A DNA stretch of 64,000 nucleotides from Marinobacter flavimaris (GCF_002933295.1 NZ_PSSW01000007.1:1-64000), one strand, 5' to 3'; shown: positions 24,313-34,333, numbered from the stretch's first letter. A program made the numbers and translations. Notes: a model not told the origin generated them from the letters alone.

Positions 24313-25497
24313 ATGACAACAACAAAGTCCAAAGTTGTGTATTCCCCAGTGTTTACCGACGGTGCGGAATTCCGGATTCCCACCTTCAAGCTCCTGAAAC
24401 AGGACGGCAAGCTCTACAAGAGCGCCAAAGCTCCTGATCTCGACAAAGACAAGGCCCTCCGCATATACCGGGCCATGGTCACTACCCGAATTCTTGACGA
24501 GCGAATGCTTGCTGCCCAACGGCAGGGCCGCTTGAGCTTTTACATGCAGTGTACCGGCGAAGAAGCTGCCGTGATCGGCAGTGCGGCAGCACTGGACGAT
24601 GGCGACATGATCATGGCGCAGTACCGGGAGCAAGGTGCCCTGGCCTACCGCGGCTTTACCATTGATGAATTCATGAACCAGTTGTTCGGCAACGAGATGG
24701 ACTATGGCAAGGGCCGCCAGATGCCGGTCCACTATGGTTCGAAGAAGCTGAACTACATGACCATTTCCTCGCCGCTGGCCACCCAGATTCCCCAAGCCGC
24801 GGGCTATGCCTATGGTCAGAAACTCAGGGGCGAAGGTCTCTGCACCATTACCTATTTTGGTGAAGGCGCTGCCTCGGAAGGCGACTTTCACGCTGCCCTG
24901 AACATGGCTGCGGTTCATCGGGTGCCGGTGATCTTCCTGTGCCGCAACAACGGGTACGCCATTTCCACGCCGGCCGCCGAACAGTTTGCTGCCGACGGCG
25001 TTGCACCCCGGGCTTACGGTTACAAGATGGACGTGATCCGCGTGGATGGAAACGACATTCTTGCCATGTACCAGGCCACTCAGGAAGCCCGCAAACTGGC
25101 CGTGGAACACAACCGTCCGGTATTGATCGAGGCCATGAGCTATCGCCTGGCCGCCCACTCCTCCTCGGACGACCCCTCCGGCTATCGCAGCAAGGATGAA
25201 GAAGCAGTTTGGCGCGAGAAAGATCCTATCCTGCGTATGCGCCTCTGGCTGGAAAGCAAGAAATGGTGGAGTGATGACGACGAAAAGCAGCTGCAGGAAA
25301 ACATGCGCCGCGAAGTACTGGAAACGATGAAACGTGCCCAGAAGCGTCCACCACCACCGCTCGAATCCCTGGTAAGCGACGTCTACGACGAAGTGCCACC
25401 TGCCCTGGTTGAGCAGTTCGAAAAATTGAAAGCGCACATCGGCCGTCACCCGGACGAATACCCGAAGAGTGCCGAACACGCCAAGGGAGGAGCTTGA
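24313..25497 (+). CDS. bkdA1: branched-chain 2-oxoacid dehydrogenase E1 alpha subunit
   Basis: A 394-residue thiamine-diphosphate E1 alpha subunit. Conserved blocks are [20 protein letters not shown], the [19 protein letters not shown] region, [11 protein letters not shown], the ThDP/Mg motif [20 protein letters not shown] and NNGYAIST, and the phosphorylation-loop-like [20 protein letters not shown]. These fit the branched-chain (3-methyl-2-oxobutanoate) type rather than the pyruvate type. It decarboxylates 2-oxoacids from Leu, Ile and Val and reductively acylates the E2 lipoyl group. The stop and the next gene's ATG are one base apart, so E1 alpha and beta are translated together. Confidence 0.92.
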   Translation: MTTTKSKVVYSPVFTDGAEFRIPTFKLLKQDGKLYKSAKAPDLDKDKALRIYRAMVTTRILDERMLAAQRQGRLSFYMQCTGEEAAVIGSAAALDDGDMIMAQYREQGALAYRGFTIDEFMNQLFGNEMDYGKGRQMPVHYGSKKLNYMTISSPLATQIPQAAGYAYGQKLRGEGLCTITYFGEGAASEGDFHAALNMAAVHRVPVIFLCRNNGYAISTPAAEQFAADGVAPRAYGYKMDVIRVDGNDILAMYQATQEARKLAVEHNRPVLIEAMSYRLAAHSSSDDPSGYRSKDEEAVWREKDPILRMRLWLESKKWWSDDDEKQLQENMRREVLETMKRAQKRPPPPLESLVSDVYDEVPPALVEQFEKLKAHIGRHPDEYPKSAEHAKGGA

Positions 25498-25498
25498 G

Positions 25499-26476
25499 AT
25501 GTCGAAGATGAATATGCTCCAGGCCATCAACAATGCCCTCGACACCGCCATGGCGGAGGACGAGCGGGTTCTGTGTTTCGGTGAGGATGTCGGCGTTTTT
25601 GGCGGCGTATTCCGTGCCACCAGCAACCTGCAACAGAAATACGGCAAAGCCCGCTGCTTTAACACGCCTCTGGTAGAGCAAGGCATCATCGGGTTTGCCA
25701 ACGGCCTGGCCGCACAGGGTTCGGTGCCGGTGGCCGAGATCCAGTTTGCCGACTACATTTTTCCGGCCTTCGATCAGATCGTGAACGAATCCGCCAAGTT
25801 CCGCTACCGTTCAGGCAACCTGTTCAACGTGGGCGGACTGACCATTCGCGCCCCCTACGGCGGCGGCATTGCCGGCGGCCTGTACCACTCCCAGTCACCG
25901 GAGGCCTACTTTGCCCATACCCCGGGCCTGAAAATCGTAGTACCGCGCAACCCGCATCAGGCCAAAGGGCTGCTGCTTGCCGCTATCCACGATCCCAACC
26001 CGACCCTGTTCTTTGAGCCCAAGCGCCTGTACCGGGCCTCGGTGGGTGAAGTGCCGGATGAAGACTATCGCCTGCCCCTGGGCGAAGCCGAAGTCACCAA
26101 GGAAGGCACGGACGTCACGATTCTGGGCTGGGGCGCCCAGATGGAAGTGATTGACCAGGCCGTGGAACGGGCCGAGAAAGATGGCATTTCGTGCGAAGTC
26201 ATCGACCTCAGGACGATTCTGCCCTGGGATGTGGAAACCGTCGCCAACTCCGTGTTCAAGACCGGACGGCTGGTGGTCACCCACGAAGCTCCCCTGACCG
26301 GCGGATTCGCCGGTGAAATCGCCGCCACGATTCAGGAGCGCTGTTTCCTGTATCTGGAGTCTCCGATCGCACGGGTAACCGGGATGGACACCCCCTTCCC
26401 GCTGGTGCTGGAAAAAGAGCACCTGCCCAACCATCTGAAGGTCTATGAGGCCATCAGGGCGAGCGTTGAATTCTAG
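25499..26476 (+). CDS. bkdA2: branched-chain 2-oxoacid dehydrogenase E1 beta subunit
   Basis: A 325-residue transketolase-type E1 beta subunit. The typical pieces are [70 protein letters not shown] and the C-terminal [12 protein letters not shown] plus [17 protein letters not shown]. It pairs with the alpha subunit to form an alpha2beta2 E1. Start at 25499 is supported by GGGAGG about 7 bases upstream and by direct contact with the alpha stop; an in-frame start at 25469 lies inside the alpha gene. The E2 gene follows after 26 bases. Confidence 0.94.
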   Translation: MSKMNMLQAINNALDTAMAEDERVLCFGEDVGVFGGVFRATSNLQQKYGKARCFNTPLVEQGIIGFANGLAAQGSVPVAEIQFADYIFPAFDQIVNESAKFRYRSGNLFNVGGLTIRAPYGGGIAGGLYHSQSPEAYFAHTPGLKIVVPRNPHQAKGLLLAAIHDPNPTLFFEPKRLYRASVGEVPDEDYRLPLGEAEVTKEGTDVTILGWGAQMEVIDQAVERAEKDGISCEVIDLRTILPWDVETVANSVFKTGRLVVTHEAPLTGGFAGEIAATIQERCFLYLESPIARVTGMDTPFPLVLEKEHLPNHLKVYEAIRASVEF

Positions 26477-26502
26477 GCTGATATCAGGACAGGAGAGTGA
26501 CT

Positions 26503-28101
26503 ATGAGTGATTTTATACTGCCCGATATCGGCGAAGGTATCGTGGAATGTGAACTGGTCAAATGGCTGGTCAGCGAAGGCGATGTGATTGATGAGGATCA
26601 ACCAGTCGCCGAGGTAATGACCGACAAGGCCCTGGTGGAGATTCCTGCACCCTACAAAGGCCGCGTGACACGCCTTTACTACAAGGAAGGCGACATCGCC
26701 AAAGTCCATGCCCCGCTGTTCGAGCTGGTGGATGAAAGCGAAAGCAGTGGTCAGGCGTCAGCGGCCAGTTCTCCGGAACCTGCCGAAGCAAAGCCGGCTC
26801 CCGAGGCGGAAAAACAGCCGGCCTCCGGCGCCGAATCGGACGATAACGCCACCGAAGACTTTATCCTGCCGGATATCGGCGAGGGTATCGTTGAGTGCGA
26901 GGTGGTGGAATGGCGCGTTGCCGAAGGTGACGAAATCGAGGAAGACCAGCCTGTTGTGGATGTTATGACCGACAAGGCCATGGTCGAGATTACCGCCCCT
27001 AAAGCCGGGCGCGTCACCAAGCTTTATCACCAGCAGCAGGCCATGGCCAAGGTTCATGCCCCGCTGTTTGCGTTCATTCCCCGGGATCGTGAAGAGCCGG
27101 AGGAAGCTAGAACCAAACCCGAGCCCGCGGCTCAACTCTCAACCGCGACAGCCTCGCCTGTCGCTGCGGCCAGCCGACAGCGTATTCCGGCCAGCCCTGC
27201 CGTTCGCCGTCTGGTTCGGGAGCATGAGCTCAACCTCTCGGATATTCAGGGATCCGGCAAAGATGGCCGTGTTCTGAAAGCCGATGTACTGGCTCATATC
27301 GAGGAAGGCCCGAAACCGGCCCAAAACCAGGCTCCCGCCGACGATGCGCAAACGGCCACCACCAGAAGTGCCCGCAGGGCGCCTGCCGCCGATCAGGAAG
27401 CGCGAGTCGAACCCATCCGCGGAATAAAAGCTGCGATGGCGAAAAGCATGGTCAAATCGGCCACCACCATTCCTCACTTTATCTACAGCGAGGATATTGA
27501 TGTCACCGATTTGCTCAAGTTGCGGGAACAACTGAAACCGGAGGCAGAAGCGCGGGGCTCAAGGCTGACGCTCATGCCCTTCTTCATGAAGGCCATGGCC
27601 CTGGCGGTTCAGGAATTCCCGGTACTTAACAGCCAGCTCAACGATGATGTCACGGAGATTCACTACCTGCCCCAGTGCAATATCGGTATGGCGGTGGATG
27701 GCAAAGCCGGCCTGACGGTGCCGAACATCAAAGGCGTGGAGAGCCTCTCGTTGTTGGGCATTGCCGACGAGGTTGCGCGCCTGACCGAAGCAGCCCGATC
27801 TGGCCGCGTTAGCCAGGAAGACCTCAAGGGCGGCACCATTACGATCTCCAACATTGGCGCATTGGGCGGAACTTACACCGCGCCCATTATCAACGCGCCG
27901 GAAGTGGCCATCGTTGCCCTTGGGCGCACCCAGAAACTGCCCCGGTTTGATGCCAACGGCCAGGTGGTGGAGCGCGCCATCATGACCGTGAGCTGGGCCG
28001 GCGACCATCGCATTATCGACGGCGGCACCATCGCCCGGTTCTGCAACCGCTGGAAGGGCTACCTCGAATCGCCTCAAACCATGCTCCTGCATATGGGCTG
28101 A
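26503..28101 (+). CDS. bkdB: branched-chain 2-oxoacid dehydrogenase E2 with two lipoyl domains
   Basis: A 532-residue dihydrolipoamide acyltransferase. Two lipoyl domains cover residues about 3-77 and 119-193, each with LPDIGEGIVECE and the lipoylated lysine in VMTDKA (K42 and K158). An acidic Ala-Pro-Glu linker separates them. The E1/E3-binding domain is at about 228-266 (IPASPAVRRLVREHELNL), and the catalytic domain from about 300 ends with DHRIIDGGTI, the histidine-aspartate active site. It transfers the acyl group to CoA. Two lipoyl domains is more than the single one common in bkdB proteins. AGGAG lies just before ATG at 26503. Confidence 0.93.
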   Translation: MSDFILPDIGEGIVECELVKWLVSEGDVIDEDQPVAEVMTDKALVEIPAPYKGRVTRLYYKEGDIAKVHAPLFELVDESESSGQASAASSPEPAEAKPAPEAEKQPASGAESDDNATEDFILPDIGEGIVECEVVEWRVAEGDEIEEDQPVVDVMTDKAMVEITAPKAGRVTKLYHQQQAMAKVHAPLFAFIPRDREEPEEARTKPEPAAQLSTATASPVAAASRQRIPASPAVRRLVREHELNLSDIQGSGKDGRVLKADVLAHIEEGPKPAQNQAPADDAQTATTRSARRAPAADQEARVEPIRGIKAAMAKSMVKSATTIPHFIYSEDIDVTDLLKLREQLKPEAEARGSRLTLMPFFMKAMALAVQEFPVLNSQLNDDVTEIHYLPQCNIGMAVDGKAGLTVPNIKGVESLSLLGIADEVARLTEAARSGRVSQEDLKGGTITISNIGALGGTYTAPIINAPEVAIVALGRTQKLPRFDANGQVVERAIMTVSWAGDHRIIDGGTIARFCNRWKGYLESPQTMLLHMG

Positions 28102-28110
28102 CGTTTCATC

Positions 28111-29949
28111 ATGGCGCAGAAGACGCAACTGCAGCAGTTCTACATACCCGAAGAGCAGTCGATCTACCTGCTCAGCCATGATGATGCCAAAAAGCTCAAA
28201 GACTGGGTGGCGCTCTGCGCTGCCCAGCTCCGCCAACTCGGCTACCTGGACATAGAGCTGATTGGCAAGGGTGCTTACGGCTTTGTATTCTCAGGCCGCC
28301 TGCCCGGCACCGCAGCCGGGGGCCCGGAACATGTTTTCAAATTCACCCGCATCAATCTGCCTCGGCATCTTCAGGACCGGCTTGAAGATGAAGCCTACAT
28401 TCTGGAGCAGGTCCGCCACCCCAGAGTCCCGCGGCTGATTTCCTACCAGCGAGCCAATAACCAGCCGATTCTGGTGATGGAGCGTGCTGCCGGATTAAAT
28501 CTGGAAGAGGTTTCCCTGCGTGATGGTCGTCTGAAACCACGGCTCATCATGCGCATCGCGGACCAGTTGGCCGACATCCTGCGTAATCTGCGGCGCGAAA
28601 ATGGCCCGGCCGGCAGGCCAATTGTTCATGGCGATATCAAACCTTCCAATCTGGTCTTCGACGCCAGCAATGAAAACATTGCCCTGATTGACTGGGGCTC
28701 CTCCGTGTTTGCTCAGTTGGACGCCAACCAGCAATTCATCACCGCCAACGTGATGGAGCTGATGTCCGACAACCTTCAGCAAACCAACGCCCGGCTCGGC
28801 GATGTCTATTTTATCGGCGAGGAACAGCTCAACGGCGGGCTGTCGTCTCCCCGTTTCGATGAACAGGGAGCAGCCGGCACGCTCTACGCCCTGGCGTCAG
28901 CCCAATCCTGCCGTTTTGGCCATCGGGCCATCCCGGCCACCTCACTGGGACTGCCCATGGAATTCGCCCGCATGCTGGATGGCATGCTATCCCAGGATCC
29001 GGACACTCGCCGCAAAGCCGGCGATTACTACCTGACAGAGATGCCGCGTATGGCCCGCACGGTGATGATTGACCTGCCGGAAACCCCGGTCGCGGCCCAG
29101 GTACCCGTGTGGGTGCGTGCCTCTGATCAGGAAATTGACACCGTGGTTTACAGCTCGCGTAAATCCTTTCTCAGGGAGGAAGGCGCACCGGAAACCCTGA
29201 ACGACGTCAATGACGTACAGCTGGACCGCTACTACAAGAATTTCATGCAGGGCATGGGCGAAACCGAAAAGGCGTTTCTGGCAGCCGTGAGCCGGCTCGG
29301 GCGCTACCCGGTGGAAGGTGGACTAGCGGTGCGCTGGGAAACCGATGGCATCTACATCGACACTTCCCTGAATCTGCACGATCCTGCCTTGAAGTCGGCG
29401 TTTGTGCAGGCCGTCAACAATATGGTCTACCTGGCCCAGGCGATTTATCGCAAGGGGATTTTCAAAAGCTGTCTGTTCAACGCCCGCAATACCCTGCACG
29501 TTGATCGCGATGAACCAACCCACTCCTTTGTTGTATCACCGGATATGAAATTGCACTACGAGGTAAGCCCCGCGCCGGAAGTAGAAGACGAAAGCCGGGT
29601 CCACTCCTACTTCGAGGATGGCCCGGATCCGGAGGAATTCCTGGTGTTACCCGACACCATTATCCATGCCCTCGAAGAGCTTAACGCCATTCATCATACC
29701 GGCATGATCATCTTCGAGGCCTTGCCCCGCCATCTCAAAATCCACAGCCATTACCGGCTCCTGGATCCGGACCGGGAACAGGAGTTCCGCCGACTACTGG
29801 ACGTAATCCTGTCATCGGTGGAACAGATTAGCGGCCTGGGTGTCTCCGGATTCATGAAAATGCCCTACAAGGACACCCGCTTCTTCCCTCACATCGAACG
29901 CCTCCCTGAGCGGTATTACCCACGCAATCCAAGGACCGAGCTCGCGTAA
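28111..29949 (+). CDS. Hanks-type serine/threonine protein kinase with novel C-terminal domain, linked to bkd operon
   Basis: A 612-residue protein. A kinase domain covers about residues 48-315: glycine loop IGKGAYGFVFSG (51-62), probable lysine in FKFTR (K78 region), catalytic loop HGDIKPSN (H173, D175, N180) and IDWGSS, where the usual DFG is DWG (D194). The second half (about 330-612) matches nothing I recognise; it is acidic, aromatic-rich and lacks membrane segments. It starts 9 bases after bkdB with no strong ribosome site, implying coupled translation. By position it may phosphorylate the BCKDH complex; eukaryotic BCKDH is also controlled by a kinase, but of a different fold. This function is inference. 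Confidence 0.82.
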   Translation: MAQKTQLQQFYIPEEQSIYLLSHDDAKKLKDWVALCAAQLRQLGYLDIELIGKGAYGFVFSGRLPGTAAGGPEHVFKFTRINLPRHLQDRLEDEAYILEQVRHPRVPRLISYQRANNQPILVMERAAGLNLEEVSLRDGRLKPRLIMRIADQLADILRNLRRENGPAGRPIVHGDIKPSNLVFDASNENIALIDWGSSVFAQLDANQQFITANVMELMSDNLQQTNARLGDVYFIGEEQLNGGLSSPRFDEQGAAGTLYALASAQSCRFGHRAIPATSLGLPMEFARMLDGMLSQDPDTRRKAGDYYLTEMPRMARTVMIDLPETPVAAQVPVWVRASDQEIDTVVYSSRKSFLREEGAPETLNDVNDVQLDRYYKNFMQGMGETEKAFLAAVSRLGRYPVEGGLAVRWETDGIYIDTSLNLHDPALKSAFVQAVNNMVYLAQAIYRKGIFKSCLFNARNTLHVDRDEPTHSFVVSPDMKLHYEVSPAPEVEDESRVHSYFEDGPDPEEFLVLPDTIIHALEELNAIHHTGMIIFEALPRHLKIHSHYRLLDPDREQEFRRLLDVILSSVEQISGLGVSGFMKMPYKDTRFFPHIERLPERYYPRNPRTELA

Positions 29950-29975
29950 ACCTCGGCCCAGACTCGCTTTTCCAT

Positions 29976-30055
29976 GTCCGATTTTTCGGACGCAATTGTC
30001 CGTTAAATCCAACACATTCAGCCCAGCACGCCGCCAACTGTCCAGTACACCGGAC
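29976..30055. promoter_or_regulatory. two GTCCG-N6-CGGAC dyads upstream of the binding-protein gene
   Basis: GTCCGATTTTTCGGAC (29976-29991) and GTCCAGTACACCGGAC (30040-30055) share arms and spacing, and their centres are 64 bases apart. A half site TGTCCG lies at about 29998. The pair lies about 80-150 bases upstream of a sigma-54-like promoter and could be enhancer sites. The first dyad might instead act as a hairpin, but no T tract follows it. The binding protein is unknown. Confidence 0.5.
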
Positions 30056-30128
30056 ACTTCACGCTAAAAACGGGAAAGCAAACCCTCCATATCATTAAAA
30101 AACCCTTATTTTCAGTGAGTTGGCTAAC

Positions 30129-30144
30129 TGGCACGGTTTCTGTA
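30129..30144 (+). promoter_or_regulatory. possible sigma-54 promoter
   Basis: TGGCAC-GGTTT-CTGTA has the -24 GG element and the correct 10-base gap to a GT in place of the -12 GC. It would start transcription about 80 bases before the binding-protein gene. It has a mismatch at the key -12 position, so support is moderate at best. Confidence 0.3.
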
Positions 30145-30235
30145 TTCAAGCCGGTCACAATTATAAAAACTGCCTGAAGAACAAATCGTTAAGTATTCGG
30201 TTTTTCACCTTCTCGGACAATAATAAGGAACATCT

Positions 30236-31201
30236 ATGCGTTTACTCTTCCTGGCTCTTTTGCTGGTCAGCCCCTTGTGCTTTGGCAAAACCGTCGTCAT
30301 CATCCAGAGTTACCACCTCGAGTACAAATGGGACGCGGACTATATCGATGCGGTCCGCTCCGTACTCGGTCAGGATCACGACCTTCACGTGTTCGAACTC
30401 GACACCAAGCGCCTTTCGAAACCGGAATGGCCACAGAAAGTGGCTGAAATTCAGAGAAAGATTGCAAACGTTAACCCCGACGTTGCCATTCTGGGTGATG
30501 ACAACGCCTTTACCTTGATGGCTGATCACCTGGTAGAGCAGCAGATTCCGGTGGTATTTCTTGGTGTCAATGGCGGCCCTGTTCAGCACCCTACCCTTGA
30601 GCACCCGCTGGTCACTGGCATCCTCGAACGTCCGTTTTTCTCGGAGAGTATCCGTCACCTGAGGAAGATACTCCGGCAGAAAGAGCGTTTCCTTGTGCTG
30701 ATGGATGACTCACCTACCATGCGTAATGCGGTGAACGAGTACTTTGGTGACAAGCGTCAGGCCACGATCTATGGTTCCGAACTGGACATCGTTCTGACTA
30801 ACGACAGGGACACCTGGTTGGACACGGTCTTGAATGCCCATGAGCGCTACGATGCTGTTGTGCTGGGCACCCACCACACAATCCGCGATAAAGATGGCCA
30901 GTACGTCATACCGCATGATCTCTTGAAGGACGCCTTTTATCGGGCGCAACTCCCCCTGTTTTCGTTCTGGGATATCTTTGTTGGCGAAGAACAAAGCATC
31001 GGCGGATTCACTATCTCGGCCAAACAAGAGGGGCTCACCGCAGCCAGGCTGGCCTCGTTGATCCTCAATGGCATGAGACCCGATCAGATACCGCAGCTTA
31101 AATCCCTAAGTGGGCATTACGTGTACAGTGCGAGCGGCCTTGAACACTGGAATCTTGATCTCTCCCCCATGATTGCGAGCCAGGCCAACTTTGTCGAGTA
31201 A
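30236..31201 (+). CDS. periplasmic binding protein (ABC substrate-binding-like, PBP type I)
   Basis: A 321-residue protein with a signal peptide (MRLLFLALLLVSPLCFG) and a type I periplasmic-binding fold. Two Rossmann-like lobes are visible: KTVVIIQSYHLEYKWDADYI at the start, PDVAILGDDNAF, IPVVFLGVNGG, and later AVVLGTHHTIRDKDGQYV and PLFSFWDIFVGEEQSIGGFT. No ABC permease or ATPase gene is near; instead a chemoreceptor gene follows after 115 bases. It may therefore bind a ligand for signalling rather than transport. A similar protein lies beside the hybrid kinase at 49348-51291. The ligand is unknown. Confidence 0.82.
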   Translation: MRLLFLALLLVSPLCFGKTVVIIQSYHLEYKWDADYIDAVRSVLGQDHDLHVFELDTKRLSKPEWPQKVAEIQRKIANVNPDVAILGDDNAFTLMADHLVEQQIPVVFLGVNGGPVQHPTLEHPLVTGILERPFFSESIRHLRKILRQKERFLVLMDDSPTMRNAVNEYFGDKRQATIYGSELDIVLTNDRDTWLDTVLNAHERYDAVVLGTHHTIRDKDGQYVIPHDLLKDAFYRAQLPLFSFWDIFVGEEQSIGGFTISAKQEGLTAARLASLILNGMRPDQIPQLKSLSGHYVYSASGLEHWNLDLSPMIASQANFVE

Positions 31202-31316
31202 CCGGGGCGCCGCTCAACCAGAGACGGCTGCGCCCAAATGAAACACCGGCCTTAAGGCTTCAGGTTTCAGTGGCGCTGCCGATAATCACTAAAACAACTT
31301 ACTGAAGGATGACGTT

Positions 31317-33323
31317 TTGGCTTCCTCTGTCCTCTCATCTATAGAGCGTAAACTGGGTGTCCCAGGGAAACTGTTGATTGCGCCGGTATTCATTCTTTTG
31401 CTCTTTGCCTCGGTAACTTTTTTCAGTGTTTATGAATTCCAGGAACTAGACCGTCGAATGAACACCGTCGCCAGGGACTTGGCACCGGACACCTCTATTG
31501 GGACCGAATCGGTCATCAGCGTCTATCGGATGCGCCTGCGTGTTTTCGACTATTTCACCACTGGCGATGAAGAAACCCTTGCCCACTTCGGCGAGCTAGA
31601 AGCCGAGTTCAATGAGGTGATGGCGAGAGCGCAGGAGAACATCCAGGACCCTGATGCGGCCAAACTGGTGGATCGGATCAAGACCACCACCGATGAATAC
31701 ATCAAGGCATTCCAGAACGAGCTGGTTCCGGCCAAACGCCAGGTCCTGAAAATTATCAAGGATGAGCTGGACGTATACGGTCCAAATGCCACCAAGGCAT
31801 TGCGGATGGCCCTTAACGGGGTTGCCAACCGGGAACCCGAAAGCGATTTGAGGGCCGGCCTTGAGCAACTGCTGAACGATGCCATGGTCATGCAATTGAC
31901 CGCCCAACGCTACCTGACCAACGGCGATGAGGGTTCCCGCAAGGCTCTCGGTTGGGCCATAGAAGACCTGACCGATGCACTGGAGCTGCTGCAACCTGAA
32001 AATGGCCCGGACTTTGTGCAGGTGTACATGCAAACCGTTGTCGAAGAGCTGGCAAACTATCAGGCTGCAGTTCAGAGAATGGTGGAACAGCAGAATATCG
32101 TCGTCAGCGTCAAGGCAGACCGACTCGATGTACTCGGGCCCGAAATCGCCCGCATGGCGCGCGAGTTGGAGGCCAGTATTTTCGCGTCTCTCGAGATGGA
32201 AGCGGATGAGGCAACGGCTGCCACTGATCTTGCACTCAAATTCACGCTCATCGCTTTTGTGGCTTCTGCGGTTCTCGGATTGATCGTTGCGGTATTGATG
32301 AGTCGCTTGATGGGCTCAAGCGTGAAGCGTGCGAAAACAGAAATTCTGGGCTACCTCGACGACATCGCCAACAATAACGGCGACTTGTCCACCAGGCTGA
32401 CCCCGGGTCGCCCAGACGAAATCGGTGACTTCATCGACGCAGTCAACACCTTCCTTCAAACGCTCGAGGAAACGATTTCCCGAATTGTGACGGCGTCTCG
32501 CCAACTGACCGGCGAGTCCGAATCACTTTCCGGTATCACAGAGCGTACAACAGCCAATTCGGAGCAACAGCGCGACCAGATCACGCAGGTGTCTGCCGCC
32601 ATGCAGGAAATGGTGTCCACCTCCGAAGAGATCGCCTCGAACACCAGCGAAACTGACGAATCGGCCCGTAAGGCCTCATCGCTTGCGGATTCCGGACAAG
32701 AAACCGTTGGCTCTGCCATTCGGGCGGTTACCAACCTCGCCAATCAGGTTGAGAAGGGGTCTACCCGGATCCAACAACTGGAGAACGAATCGGCCGAAAT
32801 CGGCAATGTGCTGGCTGTTATCCAGAGCATTGCTGAGCAAACGAATCTCCTTGCGCTCAATGCCGCCATTGAGGCGGCTCGAGCCGGTGACGCCGGACGG
32901 GGATTTGCCGTGGTTGCCGATGAAGTTCGAGGACTGGCCAAGCGCGTTCAGGAATCAACCGTCGATATCGAGCGGATTGTGTCCCAGCTCCAGAGTGGCG
33001 CGGCCGGCGCAGTAGTGGACATGAGCAAGGCCAAGCAGATGGCCGAAGAGGCCAGCGAGGAGGCAAGCAAGTCGGGCGAAGCCTTGACGGATATTCTCGC
33101 GGCGGTCAACAGCATCGTTGAAATGACCACCCAGATTGCGAGTGCAACCGAGCAGCAGAGAGCGACCGCCGCGGAGATGACCCAGAATGTGGAAATAAGC
33201 AGTGGCGCAATTGAGGAACTGGCCGGAGACATTTCCCAGGTGAATCACTCAAGCCGCTCTCTGGCGAACATGGCTGATGAATTGAATACGCTCGTGCGAC
33301 GCTTCAGGGCCAGTGAATCCTGA
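31317..33323 (+). CDS. methyl-accepting chemotaxis protein
   Basis: A 668-residue transmembrane chemoreceptor. A first membrane segment ([20 protein letters not shown]) is followed by a large helical periplasmic domain of about 265 residues resembling the helical bimodular (HBM) type, a second membrane segment ([20 protein letters not shown]), a HAMP region with [20 protein letters not shown], and a signalling domain whose hairpin is [19 protein letters not shown]. It probably starts at TTG (31317), with GAAGGA 8 bases upstream. No CheW-binding pentapeptide is seen at the end. It likely senses a ligand, perhaps via the upstream binding protein, and drives CheA. Confidence 0.93.
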   Translation: MASSVLSSIERKLGVPGKLLIAPVFILLLFASVTFFSVYEFQELDRRMNTVARDLAPDTSIGTESVISVYRMRLRVFDYFTTGDEETLAHFGELEAEFNEVMARAQENIQDPDAAKLVDRIKTTTDEYIKAFQNELVPAKRQVLKIIKDELDVYGPNATKALRMALNGVANREPESDLRAGLEQLLNDAMVMQLTAQRYLTNGDEGSRKALGWAIEDLTDALELLQPENGPDFVQVYMQTVVEELANYQAAVQRMVEQQNIVVSVKADRLDVLGPEIARMARELEASIFASLEMEADEATAATDLALKFTLIAFVASAVLGLIVAVLMSRLMGSSVKRAKTEILGYLDDIANNNGDLSTRLTPGRPDEIGDFIDAVNTFLQTLEETISRIVTASRQLTGESESLSGITERTTANSEQQRDQITQVSAAMQEMVSTSEEIASNTSETDESARKASSLADSGQETVGSAIRAVTNLANQVEKGSTRIQQLENESAEIGNVLAVIQSIAEQTNLLALNAAIEAARAGDAGRGFAVVADEVRGLAKRVQESTVDIERIVSQLQSGAAGAVVDMSKAKQMAEEASEEASKSGEALTDILAAVNSIVEMTTQIASATEQQRATAAEMTQNVEISSGAIEELAGDISQVNHSSRSLANMADELNTLVRRFRASES

Positions 33324-33394
33324 ACACACAATGGTTGCAGATGTTAACCAATTCACGAGAGCGCAGATGATTACCTGATACCTTTGGGTTTCAA

Positions 33395-33409
33395 GTTACA
33401 CAATGTAAC
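33395..33409. promoter_or_regulatory. GTTACA-CAA-TGTAAC palindrome
   Basis: This perfect 6-bp inverted repeat with a 3-base spacer lies 30 bases before the start of the peptidoglycan-binding protein gene. It could be an operator overlapping its promoter or a weak hairpin in the leader. The binding protein is unknown. Confidence 0.4.
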
Positions 33410-33439
33410 CGGAAACGGACTGCCCGGAGGTATCCCGCC

Positions 33440-34330
33440 ATGACGCGCTCTCAATCACCCAGGAGGCAAGGCGTTCGCGGCCCTGTCATTGCCATGCTGA
33501 CAGCGGCTGCCTGCCTCGGCACTGCTCAAGCCGCCGAACCCGAAAAAGTCATTTTCGCCGCCGAAAATGCACTTTACGGTGCCGGTCATGATATCGGACG
33601 CGCGGATGGCTGGATTGATGAGCAACTCCGAGCTGCCATACGCGCCTATCAAGCTCAAAATGGGCTGCAAACCAACGGCAACCTGGATACGGCAACACTG
33701 AAAGCGCTCGGCGTGACCAAAACATCCAGCGCACCCATCACTGCAAATTCAGTCGGCAGTCGAAAGGCGTCATTGGCACAGCTCGGTTTGTCCCTCCCCG
33801 AGCCCGCGCCCAATACCCCGACCATTGCCAGGGCTGAACCAAAGCCTGCACCAGAACCTACCCCGGACCCCATTCAAAAATCTTCCGAACAGGGCGAGCC
33901 AACAACTTCGCTCGATGCCGAACCTGATGAAAACCAGATAGTTACTGAGGTACCCTCGAAAAAACCTGAAGTGAAGGCACAAGAAAAAGTGGCGGAAGCA
34001 GCCCCGAAAGCGCCCGAACCGGTAGCTTCAGAGCACCCTGCTCCGACTTCAGCTCCAACTTCAGCTCCAGCTCCCGCGCCGGAACCTGCGGTCGCCGAGG
34101 AAACAACACCAGAAGCCACCAAAGAACCAGACCCGGTGCTGGCCCAGCTCCCTGCAGAGCCCACCAGTGCGGGACCTGCCGAGCCGAAAGCAGCGGATAC
34201 GAAGAAAGCCCAGCCAATCGAGGGAGAAACCACTGCATCGACAAATTCCGCGGTTGCCGATAATTCTCAGAGCACCGGCGGCGGGTTTTTCGCCGTCTTA
34301 TTCGATTTCTTTTTTGGCTGGCTGGTGTGA
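33440..34330 (+). CDS. peptidoglycan-binding-domain protein with long Pro/Ala/Glu-rich linker and hydrophobic C-terminus
   Basis: A 296-residue protein. A signal peptide (VIAMLTAAACLGTAQA) precedes a PG_binding_1-type helical domain at about 38-90 (LYGAGHDIGRADGWIDEQLR, AIRAYQAQNGLQTNGNLDTATLKALG). Residues about 110-275 are low complexity, rich in Pro, Ala, Glu and Thr, with repeated APTSAP-type stretches. The end (GGGFFAVLFDFFFGWLV) is hydrophobic and could insert into a membrane. It may tie cell wall to a membrane or act as a wall anchor. CGGAGG precedes the ATG. No enzyme domain is visible. Confidence 0.75.
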   Translation: MTRSQSPRRQGVRGPVIAMLTAAACLGTAQAAEPEKVIFAAENALYGAGHDIGRADGWIDEQLRAAIRAYQAQNGLQTNGNLDTATLKALGVTKTSSAPITANSVGSRKASLAQLGLSLPEPAPNTPTIARAEPKPAPEPTPDPIQKSSEQGEPTTSLDAEPDENQIVTEVPSKKPEVKAQEKVAEAAPKAPEPVASEHPAPTSAPTSAPAPAPEPAVAEETTPEATKEPDPVLAQLPAEPTSAGPAEPKAADTKKAQPIEGETTASTNSAVADNSQSTGGGFFAVLFDFFFGWLV

Positions 34331-34333
34331 GCG

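Noticed and set aside
24286..25701. A 471-codon open frame on the reverse strand opposite bkdA1
   Set aside because: It is antisense to a well-conserved E1 alpha gene, has no ribosome site and reads as low-complexity mirror text.
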